In this document: positions 32,073-44,290 of the stretch, piece by piece | Layout of the letters: the number at the start of each line of letters is the position of its first letter | Numbering within the stretch: the stretch's first letter is position 1 | NCBI GenBank assembly: GCA_036768485.1 | Contig: JAVLUZ010000728.1 | Coordinates: forward strand, 304,744 to 368,743 | Direction: 5' to 3' | Length of the DNA stretch: 64,000 nt | Source: Mermis nigrescens | Lineage: Eukaryota > Nematoda > Enoplea > Mermithida > Mermithidae | The notes under the pieces: generated by a model | The model's database searches: none | What the model was told of the DNA's origin: nothing | The model's input: the letters and a program-made list of their open reading frames with translations, nothing else | Program-made: the position numbers and the translations under genes

Positions 32073-32569
32073 TTTTTTAGCCGGGGAGTGCGAAGAATTT
32101 TCTTACCACCCATTTTTCAAAATGGAACGTGAGGTAAAAGAAAATTTTGGCAAAAATCAACTATCGTTTGGAGCCAAAAAAAATTTTTTTCGAATCTGAC
32201 CCCTTAGGAAAGAGGTTTTTCGAGAAACGTAATATGAAAACGTAATTCGACCTGCCAAACGAGCAAGAGTTACGAGTATAAGCGGGGCGAAAGGCGTATA
32301 AGTGTGGCGAAAAATGAGGATTAGTCACCTTTAGGTATAGAAAAATACCAGCGACGTTACCACAAATACACAAAGGATTTGCCACGAACGCTTAACTTAA
32401 TTGCGCACTGCCTCGACGCGGACGAGATGACAAAAAACACGGGCGAAATAATACACATCATTAGATGGCCAAAAATAATTTATTTTTGGAAAGAAAAAAG
32501 ATAGGTAGTTAATAATAATGACTGCGCCGGGTCGGTTGTCGCGAGCAACCTTGAAGTGGGACTAACCAA
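32073..32569 (-). other. 5' leader of the gypsy element, with primer-binding site
   Basis: Immediately inside the 5' LTR the minus strand reads T then TGGTTAGTCCCACTTCAAGG (about 32549-32568). A TGG directly after the LTR is the usual start of a tRNA primer-binding site. I cannot name the tRNA. The rest of the leader is untranslated and probably carries the packaging signal. A small alternative frame (31868-32113) is not convincing. Confidence 0.65.
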
Positions 32570-33806
32570 TGTAAATTAAATGGGTTGATGGGAGTTGTGA
32601 AGGTAGGTACCGATAGCTAAACGGGCAGCATGCCGCCCCTATAGTTACCAAACCCACAAACACAAACCCAAACAACCCAAATAATTACCTTCGGGAATTA
32701 CTTAAGTACCTGGCTACTCTTAGCGCTGGTCAGGATGTTAAGGCAGTACGCCCGGTGTCACCCGTTGACCCTCAAAGTACTTAATACCCTAAAACTCCTC
32801 GGACCTAGATTTGTCCGTACCTAGGGAGAATTAGGTACCTACGCTCTAACAATCCTACACAGCAGTACGTAAGCAACCCCGGAAATTAACCCTTAGGTCA
32901 GTTGACCTATTCAGGACCTAAAATATGAAATTCGCGAAAGCCTGAAATGATGTTATAGCCAGTGTACTTATGGCGTTTCTTTAACTTTCAATTTTGGTTC
33001 CAATAGCACAATACATATTGAATACAACAACTAAGAGCTCTAGCCCGGGCAGTCATTTTACGTAAAAATTATGTAATAACTCTTATGATTTTTGGTTCCG
33101 AAACTTGAATAGATTCTTTCTAGAAAAGACGAAAAATAGTAAAATGTGATCACCTTGAATTTTACGACGAAATAAAATATTTTATGAAATCGTCGAAAAG
33201 CCGGGCCGTCCAAACCGTTCCTTCTGCCTGCAGTATAATGCACTTCAAGGCAGGTAATAATGCTACGTTTATGTACAAGAAAAAACAACAAAATTGAACG
33301 GCTGGATACGACGAAAAGAAAGGAATAAAACAAAAAGACGAGCGCTGCTATACAAGCGTCGAAAACGGCCAAGCGAATCTTATAATGATTTCCTCTACTA
33401 AATTAATTACAGTATATCTTCAAATCAATAATATGCTTATAACGAAAAAGATTCGCACGTAGGCGGAGTCAAGGGGCGTTCCGATCTCAACACAGGCTTA
33501 ACCTGATTAGCGGTCATGTCGCCTATGTTTTTAATGATAAAAGAAGGGGTCGTATAGTAATATCCACAAGATGGCTCACATAGCATACCTCACGGGTATG
33601 TACGTGATTTGCCAATGGACCAATGGGCGCGTAGGGACTTTCGCGTCCAAGCGCCATGGCTAAAGGTGGGTGGTTAAATAGCGAAAGTTCGCCTCCTTCG
33701 GCTGGAAACGCCGGGAAAGATAATTAGGCGAATATTGGGCCAAAAACGATGCGGTCAACGGCGTTCCGCTCGATAACGCGAAACGCGTGTAGATACACCA
33801 TCTACA
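32570..33806 (-). repeat. 5' LTR of the gypsy element
   Basis: 1237 bp, starting TGTAAATTAAATGGG on the plus strand and ending ATACACCATCTACA. Followed by ATAG (33807-33810), the second copy of the target duplication. It should hold the promoter for minus-strand transcription. A TTATAAGATTC on that strand near 33375-33385 could be a TATA element. Confidence 0.95.
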
Positions 33807-34439
33807 ATAGGTAGTTTAAAATCTTTTATAATTCTCTTCATAATTCAATGGTATGTTTAAACTTTAAGTTTCTCATGGTTTACAACTCTCGCTTAACAAG
33901 CTCATTTTTCAAAACTTTAACAAAATCACCCAAAATTATACTCTGTTTCACACAAGTTCAGTCATAAATTTTAAAACCACCTCCGACGATATGCTGACAG
34001 ATTGCGATTATAAAATTGATCAGATGTATAATTATCGTAACCCTCGGCTTACTGTCGATGAGAATTCTTAGAATTTATGCACGAAGTTATGTGAAACAGA
34101 CCATAACGACTCGCTTATTTACAAAAGTTCAGGATATGCTAAAAAATCTTCTTTATAACATATAAATAATGAAAAAGCCCGAAATTATGAGCTTTAAAAC
34201 AATCAATTGAATGTCTGTTAACTATGAGCAATGCAAAACAGCTGCAGACGAATAGTGGTTAAATAACAAATTATAAGGAAATTGATGTGGAGATCGAAAT
34301 ATATTAGTCTATTTTTATAACCTAATGCATGAAATCGCACGGTAGGCAAATGTCTGATTACTGTAATACCTGATTTTTTCCGCTGTGCGACGGAGTAAGG
34401 AGTGACCCGAGTCGGCGCTGAGTAGTGAAAAAATTTAAA
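33807..34439. other. Right flank of the gypsy insertion
   Basis: This is the continuation of the target DNA after ATAG and probably the 3' end of the Penelope-like element (33807 to about 33890). The rest is AT-rich with no recognisable gene. GTGAAACAGACC and TTACAGTAATA phrases recur in other spacers of the window. Confidence 0.4.
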
Positions 34440-36330
34440 TTACAGTAATAAACACTAATACTAATACTTTATTCGGAAACACAAGGGTAAACAGAGTCGC
34501 AAGGAAAATAAAATAGCATAGTGTAATACGAGATGTCCAGGACACACAGGCAAATAGATTGCGCTCACGTGTGCCCCATCAAAAAATTCCCGAAATCAAC
34601 CTTTTTCAAATTTCTCTTAAATGTCTCAACATTTGGAGAACTTCGAATATATTGTGGAAGATCGTTTTAAATTCTAGCTGATCTAGTAGCAAAACATGAC
34701 TTTTTACAATCAAGTCGAAATTTTTCTAAATAGATCTGATTTGCAAATGCATTCCTAGTTAGTACGCGAATGACCATAAAACTTATAAAAATCTTCAGAA
34801 GGTAAGAGATTATTGTGAATAATGTTATACGTAACAATTAAATCAAAATAAATTCTACGGAGTTCAAGCCTCTCTAAATTTAAGGCTTTTAGCCTTTCAT
34901 CATAAGAAAGTCCCATATATCCAATTGAACTTTTAGTAAATTTTCGCTGTACCCGTTCAACCCTGTTGATATCGGAAAGCAAATAGGGGCTCCATATAGT
35001 TGGAACATACTCTACTATAGGCTGAATATAATTCTTAAAAGCAAGAACCAACATTTTTAGATCACGTGATTCAAAACATTTGAAAATCAAAGCACTCATT
35101 TTCAAAGCTTTTGCTGATACATATATTAGTACAATGACAACTAGATGATAGGTTTGTTTATAAGGAAACACCTAAATCTCGAATTGAGGAACCTGCGTCA
35201 GATAACAAAAAATGTTTTATGTGATATGTAACTTTAGGATTAGCGTACTCTAGATACAACACAGAACATTAAGGGAGAGATATGCTTAACTGATTTTCTT
35301 CAGACCAGGAAACCAGTTTATCTAAATCTTTTTGCAACAAAGTATAATTTTGAGAAAAATTAAAGGGCTTCAAATTATCAGCAAAGAAAAAGACTGCACT
35401 ATGCTCAACAGCTCGAACAAAATCGTTTACAAACAACAGAAACAAAGAGGGTCCTAAAACGCTACCTTGAGGTACGCCACTATTATAACTGGTTTCCGAT
35501 CAGAAAAAGCGTCAAAAATTTTGACCTTTTATGTACGATTTGTCAAGAAGTTAGCCACTTTATTAGCATTCCATTTGTCCCATAATGCTTCAACTTCTCT
35601 ATCAATTTAGAATAAACGACAGAGTCGAGGGCTTTACTAAAATCGACATAAACAATATCAATAGGAATAGATGCGTCAAGTGATTTAACCCACATGTTTG
35701 TACACTTCAAAAGCTGAGTTTCACATGACTTTCCCTTTTGAAAACCAAACTGCCGGTAAAAGAAATAAGTTTTCGACTTTAAGGGAGCAATTAAAGCTCT
35801 GTTTATAAGATACTCATAATTTTACAAGTAACGCAACAAAGAGATATTGGACAGTAATTTTCAACTGAAGGATAATCACCCTTCTTAAAAATAGGTACTA
35901 CAGTCGCATCTTTCCAACAAGAAGGTACTTCACCACTTCTACTTCGAAAATATAACTGTGGCTCAACAAGAAGCGGACATAATCTTTCGATAAAATATGA
36001 ATAAATACCATCAGGCCCAATAGAGAAAGTTTGCTAAAGATTTTGAATGGAATTTAGTACAGATTCAAAACTAAAATCTACCTTAACATCAAGTATATCT
36101 TTGTAACTTAAGTTTGTGGTATTAATAGGGAAACCATTGTCAACTGTAAACACAGATGCAAAGAAGTCATTTAAAACATTCGCTTTTTGCAGGTCTGAGT
36201 TGATAATAGAGTTGTCAATAACTATGTCGGGCATATTGTTTGACGGATTTTTCTTAGTATTGTAACTACGATAGTTACACGCTACAAACTTTATACGAAC
36301 ACTTCGCCATCTGTTCGCCATAGGCCAGCA
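34440..36330 (-). pseudogene. Decayed CR1/Jockey-like non-LTR retrotransposon
   Basis: On the minus strand, pieces are readable from 5' to 3'. First is SFESVLNSIQ with an upstream NDFFASVFTV linker (36034-36321). Then come RT blocks equivalent to those at 5700-6510 (35400-35990, several frames). Next is a long C-terminal segment in one frame (34755-35171) with IVEYVPTIWSPYLLSDINRV, SYDERLKALNLERLELRRIY and FDLIVTYNIIHNNLLPSEDF. Last is the LISG-type tail with a stop at 34579-34581 and a 3' UTR to about 34450. The order is that of one element, with many frameshifts. The 3' tail matches 17733-18050. Confidence 0.8.
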
Positions 36331-37260
36331 GACGACATCGTTTTACTGTACATGATTTACATAACTATTCGAGTATCCTTCCTTGCAATGTGTTAGCTCG
36401 AGGTTATGCCTTCTGTCCTCATCCTACCCTTATATTTCAACTCAAAATTCTAAGAAACATCGGACAATATCTCAGATAGTGATGATGAGCCTGATATCAA
36501 AAGTGGCTGGAAGAACTAATTCTGGCGTGCAATGATGGAAAATTCACAACAAAACAACAAACAAGCACCGACAAAGCTATTAATGGTCACGAAGGACAAA
36601 CAAATATCAAAAAGAGGCCATGCTTCAGCAGGCGCTTGTTAAACGCCACGAAAAAAATCAAGGAATCTGTAGGTATGTATTTCGGCACCATCTTACCAGC
36701 GGGACTCATTCCACTTCCTTTCGAATACACAGCTTGTTTGCCCAGCGTATAATGAATGTTAGGCAATTCTTGCACGAAGCTAAAATTGAAACTTTAGATA
36801 ATTAATCACTAAATCAGCATGAAAAGCTCAACAGATTAAAATGAAGAATTTGACGAAATGTACCTTAAACTCGTAGAAATCATTTCTAAAATTGTTTTGT
36901 GTCGCTGCTGGCGCATCCAAAAAGTGGAACAACAAATAATGCTATCGGTTTTTAAAACAGCCTCATTGAATAAATCATCATTTGAAAATAAATTTATGAA
37001 TGCAGTATATAATGCAATGATACAAATCGCCCAATCAAAAAAGCACGTAATTGTACGTGCGGTGCCAGATGAGAAGTATTCTCTATAAGCTTGGCTCAAG
37101 CACAGCCAAAAAACGACACTTTTTATAGCGTTTCGAATTAGGAGGAAATTTCTTCGAACGTTTCAAATTTTATGATTTCTATGGATAGAGCATGTCGCAA
37201 AATGTTGAAAAGGCATTTTTTGCGAGCTATCCTGACAAATTTTCCGAGATATATATAGAC
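36331..37260. other. Spacer with an unrecognised open frame
   Basis: A 76-codon plus-strand frame at 36858-37088 (VEQQIMLSVFKTASLNKSSF, KFMNAVYNAMIQIAQSKKHV) reads like protein but matches no family I know. An acidic phrase NISDSDDEPDIKSGWKN lies upstream at about 36466-36517. It may be a remnant of an ORF from one of the neighbouring elements. No splice structure is clear. Confidence 0.25.
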
Positions 37261-37261
37261 T

Positions 37262-37405
37262 CACACATGGCCGGGGGTTTTGGGGAAAGTTGAACCCAAC
37301 CAGATTACTGTAGACCCCACCAGAATTCAATTTTTAGTAACATTCTTGACAATTTCACCCATCCTGACCCCCAGGATTTTCTTGCTGCCCACGTATGTAT
37401 GTATA
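37262..37405 (-). repeat. Partial copy of hAT-MITE family H (degenerate)
   Basis: It contains CACCAGAATTCAATTTTTAG and ends TTTTCTTGCTGCCCACGTATG. This is the inverted end of the family whose best copies are at 53131-53385 and 44896-46208. Confidence 0.5.
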
Positions 37406-37938
37406 GACCAATTTATGCTGGGTCCGCCCCTTCCTTTCTTAGCCGAATCCTGGATACAGCCTGAATGTGGAAATATGTTATCCCTAAATGCTGATATTCG
37501 TTATGTCATATATGTGCCCAGCTCTCATTCGTCGCATATCATAAAAGTAGTGATAAAAATAAAACAATAAAATAAAAATAAAATTAATTGTAAGTACTAT
37601 ACACGCATAGCATCTTTATTTAAGGTATTCAATTAAAAAATGCCAAGATTTTTCGTGGTGAATTTTCGCAACTTTATAACGATTGCATCATACTTTCTGC
37701 GCTAAATTTGTTAGCTTTTAACTAAGCAAGTCAGCAGCACCGAAATGCTGGGGGGGGTGAAAAAATTTCTGGGGAGGGGGGTGAAAAAATTTTCAAAGGT
37801 AAAAAATTATCTTAAAAGTGGTCGTATGGTCTGACGCCCACATGTGGTGGGGACTTTTCCCACGCCCACATGTGGCAGGGACTCTGGGAAAAAGGTCGAT
37901 TTTTTGTAAATGATGGTAAAAGACCATGATAGGACATG

Positions 37939-39969
37939 TCATTTCAAGAAAATGATTGAAATAGAACAAAATCTGAGAACGAATATAAGTAATTATTACT
38001 GCTTATAGCGTTTTACCAATTTAAAAGTATCCTAGCTCGTAAAAGTTCTATGACTCCTATATCAGGCTAACCACAGACCGTAAATGCTAAGCAAACAAAC
38101 AGTGACTGGGCACTTCGTATTCCTGATCATATTACTAGGTTGATGAAAGGGTGTGCAGACAATTAATCGACAACAATTAATCGCGTACAATTAATCGTGG
38201 ACAGTTAATCGCCGAACAATTAATCGCCTCAACAATTAATCGCCGGAACATGTAATCGCCTAATATGTATGTTTTATAGTAAAAACGATACTTTACTTGA
38301 AACAAAAAATGTCGTTGGAAAATACTCCGAATTTGTCATAAAATTGAAACTGTGTGACAAGCCACACAAATAATAAGTAATATCTAGCTCTCCGTAGCTA
38401 TTCACGATTCTTTGAATACGAGCTGTACAATCTCTGACTTTTTTTCTTCCAATGGGAGGCTGTTGGCCGGCCAAATACTGTTCAATCATCATTTTGTTTT
38501 TACTATGTTCTAATCGTAGCGCCTTGAAAAATTTCCAAACTGTGGAGTGATGATTTTGAAGCGTTTTTAGCAATTAATTTTCTCGAAGGTGTAAAATTCT
38601 CGACGCTTCGCGCCATATTCCTATGTTTTGACTATTTTGTTCCATTTGCTTGGGGGGGTTTCACACCTCCCTAGAAAAATTTTCAACTTCCCCAGAATTC
38701 GCGATTTTTCGAAAGTTTCCAGAAATTTCATGAAAATTCGCAGAAAAGGTGATTTTTAAGCGTTTCTAGCTATCGATTTGCTCAAAAGTGCAAATTTTTG
38801 GCGCTTCGCGCCATAAACTCATGTTTTAAATACATTTTATTCAATTTATTCGTTTTTTTTATTTGTTTCGAATTTTCTTGTGCTGTTATGCTCTAGAAAG
38901 ATAGAGTATCGTAAGAAACGCCGAGAAACGTTGTTTTTTTACGCACACCCACTATTTTTAGGCCCAAAGACACCTCAAAATTTTACCACACCCAGAATTC
39001 CTATGCTGTGCATGTATGAGAATAAGCTAAGCTTTCACATCCACTACTTTCCTTTTTACACACCTTTTTATATTTTTTAAACAGGTATTTATTTTTGACA
39101 TGCTTTTGATGACGCTTGGTTGTTTACGATTAAATAGACCCACGATTAATTGTGTGCACGATTAACTGTTCTGCGATTAAGTGTTGGCGATTAATTGTCT
39201 GCGATTAATTGTTGGCGGTTATCTGTCATGTAATCGATGAAAGGCCTTACTGTAATGGAATTTTTCTCGTAAAAGCTTCTTTGTTCTTCCACAATTCTTT
39301 GTTATCTTTAGTTTCTTGCGCGGAAGCAAGCATCAGTAGAATCGTTTTCGACTTTTCGTCGAGTATGGGTTTCGGTCCAAGAGCACCAACTGCTACCTTA
39401 AAAACCGAAAATTGAACTAGCTACATTAAATAGAATGATTGCCGTAAAAATCATTTATTCTCATTTTTTACATTTCCCGAACATTGTAGTTATTAGTTAT
39501 CATTCGAAATTTAAGAGCATAATTAACAAAGCCTTTTAAATTTCGTTGACCTGAAAAAATCGCCGAAGCTCTGTTAGAGCCAAACAATACATTGTATATA
39601 CATCTGTGCAGATATCTATTTTTTCACCTAAAGGTTTAATTTACATATATAATTCACCAACTAACAGGCAGGCATGTATTGTGTGCATCTTTTATATTCG
39701 TGATTATTTATATATATGTATGTATATGTAGGTACACAAAGAATAATAAAATGATACACTGAACTTACGTTAATAATTTCGGTCTCATTCTTCTTCAAGA
39801 TTCCTACGTTCGGTTGGCATGAAACTGTAGTATTAGGCGGATTTATTTTAAAAGCTATTGGAGATATTCCTTTGTCATAAATTATCAACCTGGTTTTCAT
39901 CTCAGTGGCTTCATGTATTTTAATCAAAAATAACTCTTCTGGAATTACTTCAATGGGTAAATTGGGCAT
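37939..39969 (-). CDS. MSP-like (major sperm protein fold) gene A, three exons, 126 aa
   Basis: Proposed exons on the minus strand are 39969-39769 (67 codons, ending at AAC before GTAAGT), 39396-39251 (after TTTTTAAG, ending before GTAAGG) and 37972-37939 (after TTCTCAG, stop TGA). The joined length of 126 aa is the usual MSP size. Exon 1 has the MSP strands: IEVIPEELFLIKI, KTRLIIYDKGISPIAFKI and VSCQPNVGILKKNETEIIN. Exon 2 has ILLMLASAQETKDNKELWK then FTRKIPL, parallel to the Trp and Arg-Lys positions near the MSP C-terminus. MSPs polymerise to drive crawling of nematode sperm; MSP-domain proteins elsewhere bind FFAT motifs. Intron 2 contains a 1085-bp transposon starting 15 nt after the donor, which may impair splicing. 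The start was chosen by alignment with gene B. Exon 3 (11 codons) is the least certain part. Confidence 0.75.
38151..39235. mobile_element. MULE-like element in intron 2 of MSP gene A, exact 9-bp TSD
   Basis: 1085 bp, flanked by GATGAAAGG at 38142-38150 and 39236-39244. The paralogous site near 48370 has a single GATGAAAGT, which proves insertion. Both ends are built of short repeats of ACAATTAATCGC type. They face inward: about six on the left to 38260 and about six, inverted, on the right from 39125. The interior holds two similar blocks with GCGCTTCGCGCCATA (38600 and 38798). No transposase. A 9-bp TSD fits Mutator-like or Foldback transposons. Confidence 0.85.
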
Positions 39970-40383
39970 CATGATGACTAAGCTACGGACCGGAAATAAA
40001 ACGAACGCACTGTGGTGGTTCGCTAAATTATGATAATGCAAAGTAGGTATTGCAAAGTGTATTTATGCGTAAGTGGTTTAAACTGATTGGTATCATGTTG
40101 TCTGTGCCCTTGGCGGCCAAGACGCGACGCGATGCGCTACTGTGTCAAAATTTTCAATTTTGAGCCATTATTCGCTTTTCGTGCAGCAGCCTAACGTAAA
40201 AAGGGAGTGAATGTAAAAGAAAAATCTCGCTTTTTGGAAGCGCAACCAAAAAAGCGAGATCACTTGCAAAATGTTCACTTTTTAAAAACGGTCGCGTGTC
40301 CCAAAAAGCGAAAATTTTTACGCTCTGTGTCTAATGATAAAAAGTTATTTTTAGATGCACGAAAATCGCTTTTCTCCGACCGC

Positions 40384-40401
40384 CCCTATTCTGCGACCAT
40401 T

Positions 40402-40493
<92 letters not shown>
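40384..40493. repeat. (TA)n microsatellite, about 95 bp
   Basis: An almost pure AT dinucleotide tract that ends exactly at the left end of the TIR element at 40494. The target TA of that element could have come from the tract. Confidence 0.9.
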
Positions 40494-40494
<1 letters not shown>

Positions 40495-41315
40495 TAGTCA
40501 TAAGAAAAAAATGCTCTCGATGGAACAAAAAAGGGAATATACTTGGGATTGTGAATTATCGAGGATGTAAAAGGAGGGGACTAGGAAAAATCTCCCTGTG
40601 TTATATGCCAAAAATCGCAAAATATGTTAAAAATCAGACTTTCTCTAAACAATGCAAAAAATCGAAGTATATTCTGCGGTCTCTGAAACAACGTATTATT
40701 TTAAAATATTTTCTCTGATTGACATAATATCTTAAAAGCATATTACGTAATGCAACTTTTTGCGGACTTCATTCAACTTTGAGTTGCTTAATAATGTGAC
40801 TGAAAGTGAAATGCTGTTAACAAATCATAATTAAGTTGTTCGTATTTCATTATTACTAAGCATGTCACTTAGCAGATACAGCCATTCTAAGTGTCAAAGT
40901 GCAAGCAATATTCAAATTCCCAAAAAATTGATTGAAAAAAGCAGCGAATTAGCAATGCAGTAGCTAAGCGAACTGAATGAAATAGTACATATCGATGCAT
41001 TCAAGACAATCGATGATATTGTTGGTTCAAAGCAGTAGGAAACACGAAAGCTGACGTGCAACAGACCTTATGTAGATACTCTTTTACACATGTCTACAAC
41101 AATTGTTTACTAAACTTTTACATTTTTCAAAGGCCGCAGAATATACTTCGATTTTTTGCATTGTTTAGAGAAAGTCTGATTTTTAACATATTTTGCGATT
41201 TTTGGCATATAACATAGGGAGATTTTTCCTAGTCCCCTCCTTTTACATCCTCGATAATTCACAATCCCAAGTATATTCCCCTTTTTTGTTCCATCGGAGC
41301 ATTTTTCTTTGCTAG
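40494..41315. mobile_element. Non-autonomous TIR element with TA target site (Tc1/mariner-like)
   Basis: The arms of about 170 bp are inverted: ATGCTCTCGATGGAAC (40511) against GTTCCATCGGAGCAT (41288), then AATATACTTGGGATTGTGAA, ATCGAGGATGTAAAAGGAGG and TCGAAGTATATTCTGCGG and their complements. The outer ends are CTAG...CTAG, flanked by TA on each side (40492-40493, 41316-41317). The 822-bp length and lack of an ORF make it a MITE. Superfamily is inferred only from the TA target site. Confidence 0.8.
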
Positions 41316-41469
41316 TACCTCACTTTTAATTAGCAAGATTTGGAAATACAATACTAGATTTCATTTACTGTGCGGTTCTTCTAATAATTGAATGGTTTAA
41401 ACTTTACAAAGCTACTAGTTGTAGAAGAAACAAACATTCTGATTAGTAATTCTTATGTTATGTAGAACA

Positions 41470-42690
41470 TCCTGTAAAGAAATATGCTTCCAAAACTTTC
41501 TAGAGCTCAACTTAATTTACATTTTAAACTTTACACAAGAGTGTAAAGAATTTTAGTGGGATTAATAATTTCGATATTGCTCTGATATAACGATCAGCAT
41601 TTATTAAGAAATGAAACCTCTATAATGTTCTAAGAACAAATTAATATTAGGTGTTAATCACTTTACACTACTCTTGATGCGCCCCTAGCAGACGTATCAC
41701 ATCTGTTTCCATATATATTTTACGACTTTAGAGAAAAAATAAGTTACCGTGAGGCTCTAGAATGAAGCTTATTATATAGTGTAAACTTTACACTAGCAAC
41801 GAGTGTAAATAAGATTTTAGTCGGATTTGTAAATTCGATATTACTCGGATATTACGATCAACATTCATGAAAAAATTACGTCTCCATAACGTTTAATGAC
41901 AAATAGACACGGATGTAAACCACTTTACATCACTGTTGAGTGTAAACAAGCGCGCCCAGCTGACGTCCCTTATTTAATTCCATGTAAATTTTCAGATTTC
42001 GGCAAAAAATTTAGGTTTTTGCAAAGCTCTAGAACGAAGATAAACCACTTTACATCACTGTTGAGTGTAAACAAACGCGCCCAGCTGACGTCCCTTATTT
42101 GATTTCATGTAAATTTTCAGATTTCGGCAAAAAATTCAGGTTTTCGCAAAGCTCTAAAACGAAGATTAATTAGCAGTGTAAACTTTGCACAACCGCCTAG
42201 TGTAAAGAGGATTTTATTCCGATTTGTAAATCTGATATTACTCGGATATTATTATCAACATTTATGAAAAAATTGCATGTCAACAATGGTCTGAGGACAA
42301 ATAAACAATAAGTGTAAACTACTTTACATCACTGTTGGATGTAAACAAACGTGCCTACGTGACGTCTCACATTTGATTCTTTGAAAATTTCTATACTCCA
42401 GGAAAAAATTAGGTTTCTGGAATGCTCAAAAACGAAGATAAATACATATGTAGTGTAAACTTCATGTAAACACCTAGTGTAAAGAAGATTTTGGTCAGAT
42501 TCGTAATTTTGATATTGTTCCGATATTACGATTAATATTTATGAAAAAAATTAAGTCTCCATAATGTTCTATGGGCAAACTAACAATAGGTGTAAACCAC
42601 TTTACAACACTGTAGCGTGTAAACATATGCGCCGGACTGGCATATCAAATTTGGTTCCTGGTGCATTTCTAGACTTGATAATCGTGTCCC
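41470..42690. repeat. Tandem repeat array, about 276-bp unit, rich in GTGTAAA/TTTACAC
   Basis: Units start near 41787, 42176 and 42452 and each contain paired AGTGTAAACTTTACAC-like motifs. They also share GATTTTAGTCGGATTTGTAA, GATATTACTCGGATATTACG and GTAAACCACTTTACATCACT. One unit carries an internal duplication of about 115 bp (41915-42035 and 42040-42160). Single TTTACAC motifs continue to about 43690. No ORF. Confidence 0.75.
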
Positions 42691-43850
42691 TGACTCATAA
42701 CCGGAGAAGCAGGCAGAAAAAACAAGACAGAAACGCATTTTAAACACCAAAATTTTGACTTTACACTCGCTAAATATTAATGTATAGACAATTTTCTTTG
42801 ACATGCACCCGATATAAAGCACTTTATTTTTATTCTATTGGACTTATCCCGACTTCTGGACGGAGAAAGTGGCGAACAAAAAACGCAAAAAAACGTATTT
42901 TCCATCATTTAGAACACTGTAAACTTTAAAATTCGGTACCGAACTCCCCATTGAGTTTAAAGAAATTCGGTTTGGTACAATTTGTAGCTTTTAAATCGTA
43001 GTACATTCCTGTGTGCCAAAATTCTCTTGCAAAAATTATTTGGTATAATTTATTAATCAAAATTGGGAAAAAACGTGTTTTTTCGCCCATTTTTTACCTC
43101 TGATTTCGAACTTTACACCCCCATAAATAACTCAATATTGCGTTTTTTTAAATGCAATTTGCTGCTATGTGTAGCCCCTGAGAAACACTTCATTACTGCT
43201 GTATTCAATTTACCCTGACTCATGAGCGAAAAAATTTGGCAGAGATATCTTACTTAAAATCAGTTTTTTACACCATCCACTAGAGTGTAAACTTTAAACC
43301 CCAGGATCTAACTCACCATAGAGCGTAGAAGACTTTGCTTATATGCAGAATGTAGCCCTTGATCCGCTCTACATTTCTGTCAGAAAACATATAAAAAAAC
43401 TCATAACCGGAGTTAGTATCAGACATAAGCAGGTTGAAAACTCGACCAAAAAGTGCTTTTTCACCTCCAGATTTTCGCACTCTTTACACTGCCATTCGAT
43501 AGCTAATGCGAATTTCAAAGAACAAAAAAAGTGCCATCTGTAGAATTCATCCCTCTATTATCCTATGCTGTTCAATTCTTCGAGTCATCAATACTCAGTT
43601 GTCCACATGCCGCATTATAAATGTCCCAAAATTTGTCCTATGTTATAACGTTACACAAAAACTTTACACCTTCTTTACACAGTCAGTTTTGAGTTTCAAG
43701 AAAAACAAAAAAACACGGGCAGCGAATTTTTTTATTATCTTTCGTTTAAAAAAACCGCACCTTCCAGAAGTGACCCGTTATAGCTGTAGGGGGAGTGCAC
43801 AGGTGTTAGGGGTACCCAAGTATATTATAGGTACGCGCTAACGCGCTACC
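42691..43850. other. AT-rich spacer with scattered TTTACAC motifs
   Basis: No gene seen. TTTACAC or GTGTAAA occurs near 42761, 43112, 43270, 43286, 43485, 43664 and 43674, as in the array just upstream. This suggests that diverged units extend through here. Confidence 0.45.
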
Positions 43851-43852
43851 TA

Positions 43853-44290
<438 letters not shown>

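Larger units (their letters stand above)
20190..33806 (-). mobile_element. Full-length Ty3/gypsy-type LTR retrotransposon with an extra exonuclease ORF
   Basis: A 13.6-kb element, transcribed on the minus strand. Its parts in transcript order are: 5' LTR (32570-33806), primer-binding site next to the LTR, leader of about 500 nt, gag-pro-pol (32072-25428), overlapping third ORF (25539-21934), polypurine tract and 3' LTR (20190-21426). Both LTRs run TG...CA on the plus strand. The target duplication is ATAG at 20186-20189 and 33807-33810. LTRs differ at three positions by my reading and the long ORFs are unbroken, so insertion was recent. Pro-RT-RNaseH-integrase order places it in Ty3/gypsy. 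It lies inside a Penelope-like element. A related solo LTR is at 45031-46075. Confidence 0.95.

Noticed and set aside
32100..32113. Splice donor GGTAAGA after a leader ATG as the partner of the acceptor at 25543
   Set aside because: Joining them would enter the pol frame rather than the exonuclease frame, so it does not by itself explain expression of the third ORF.
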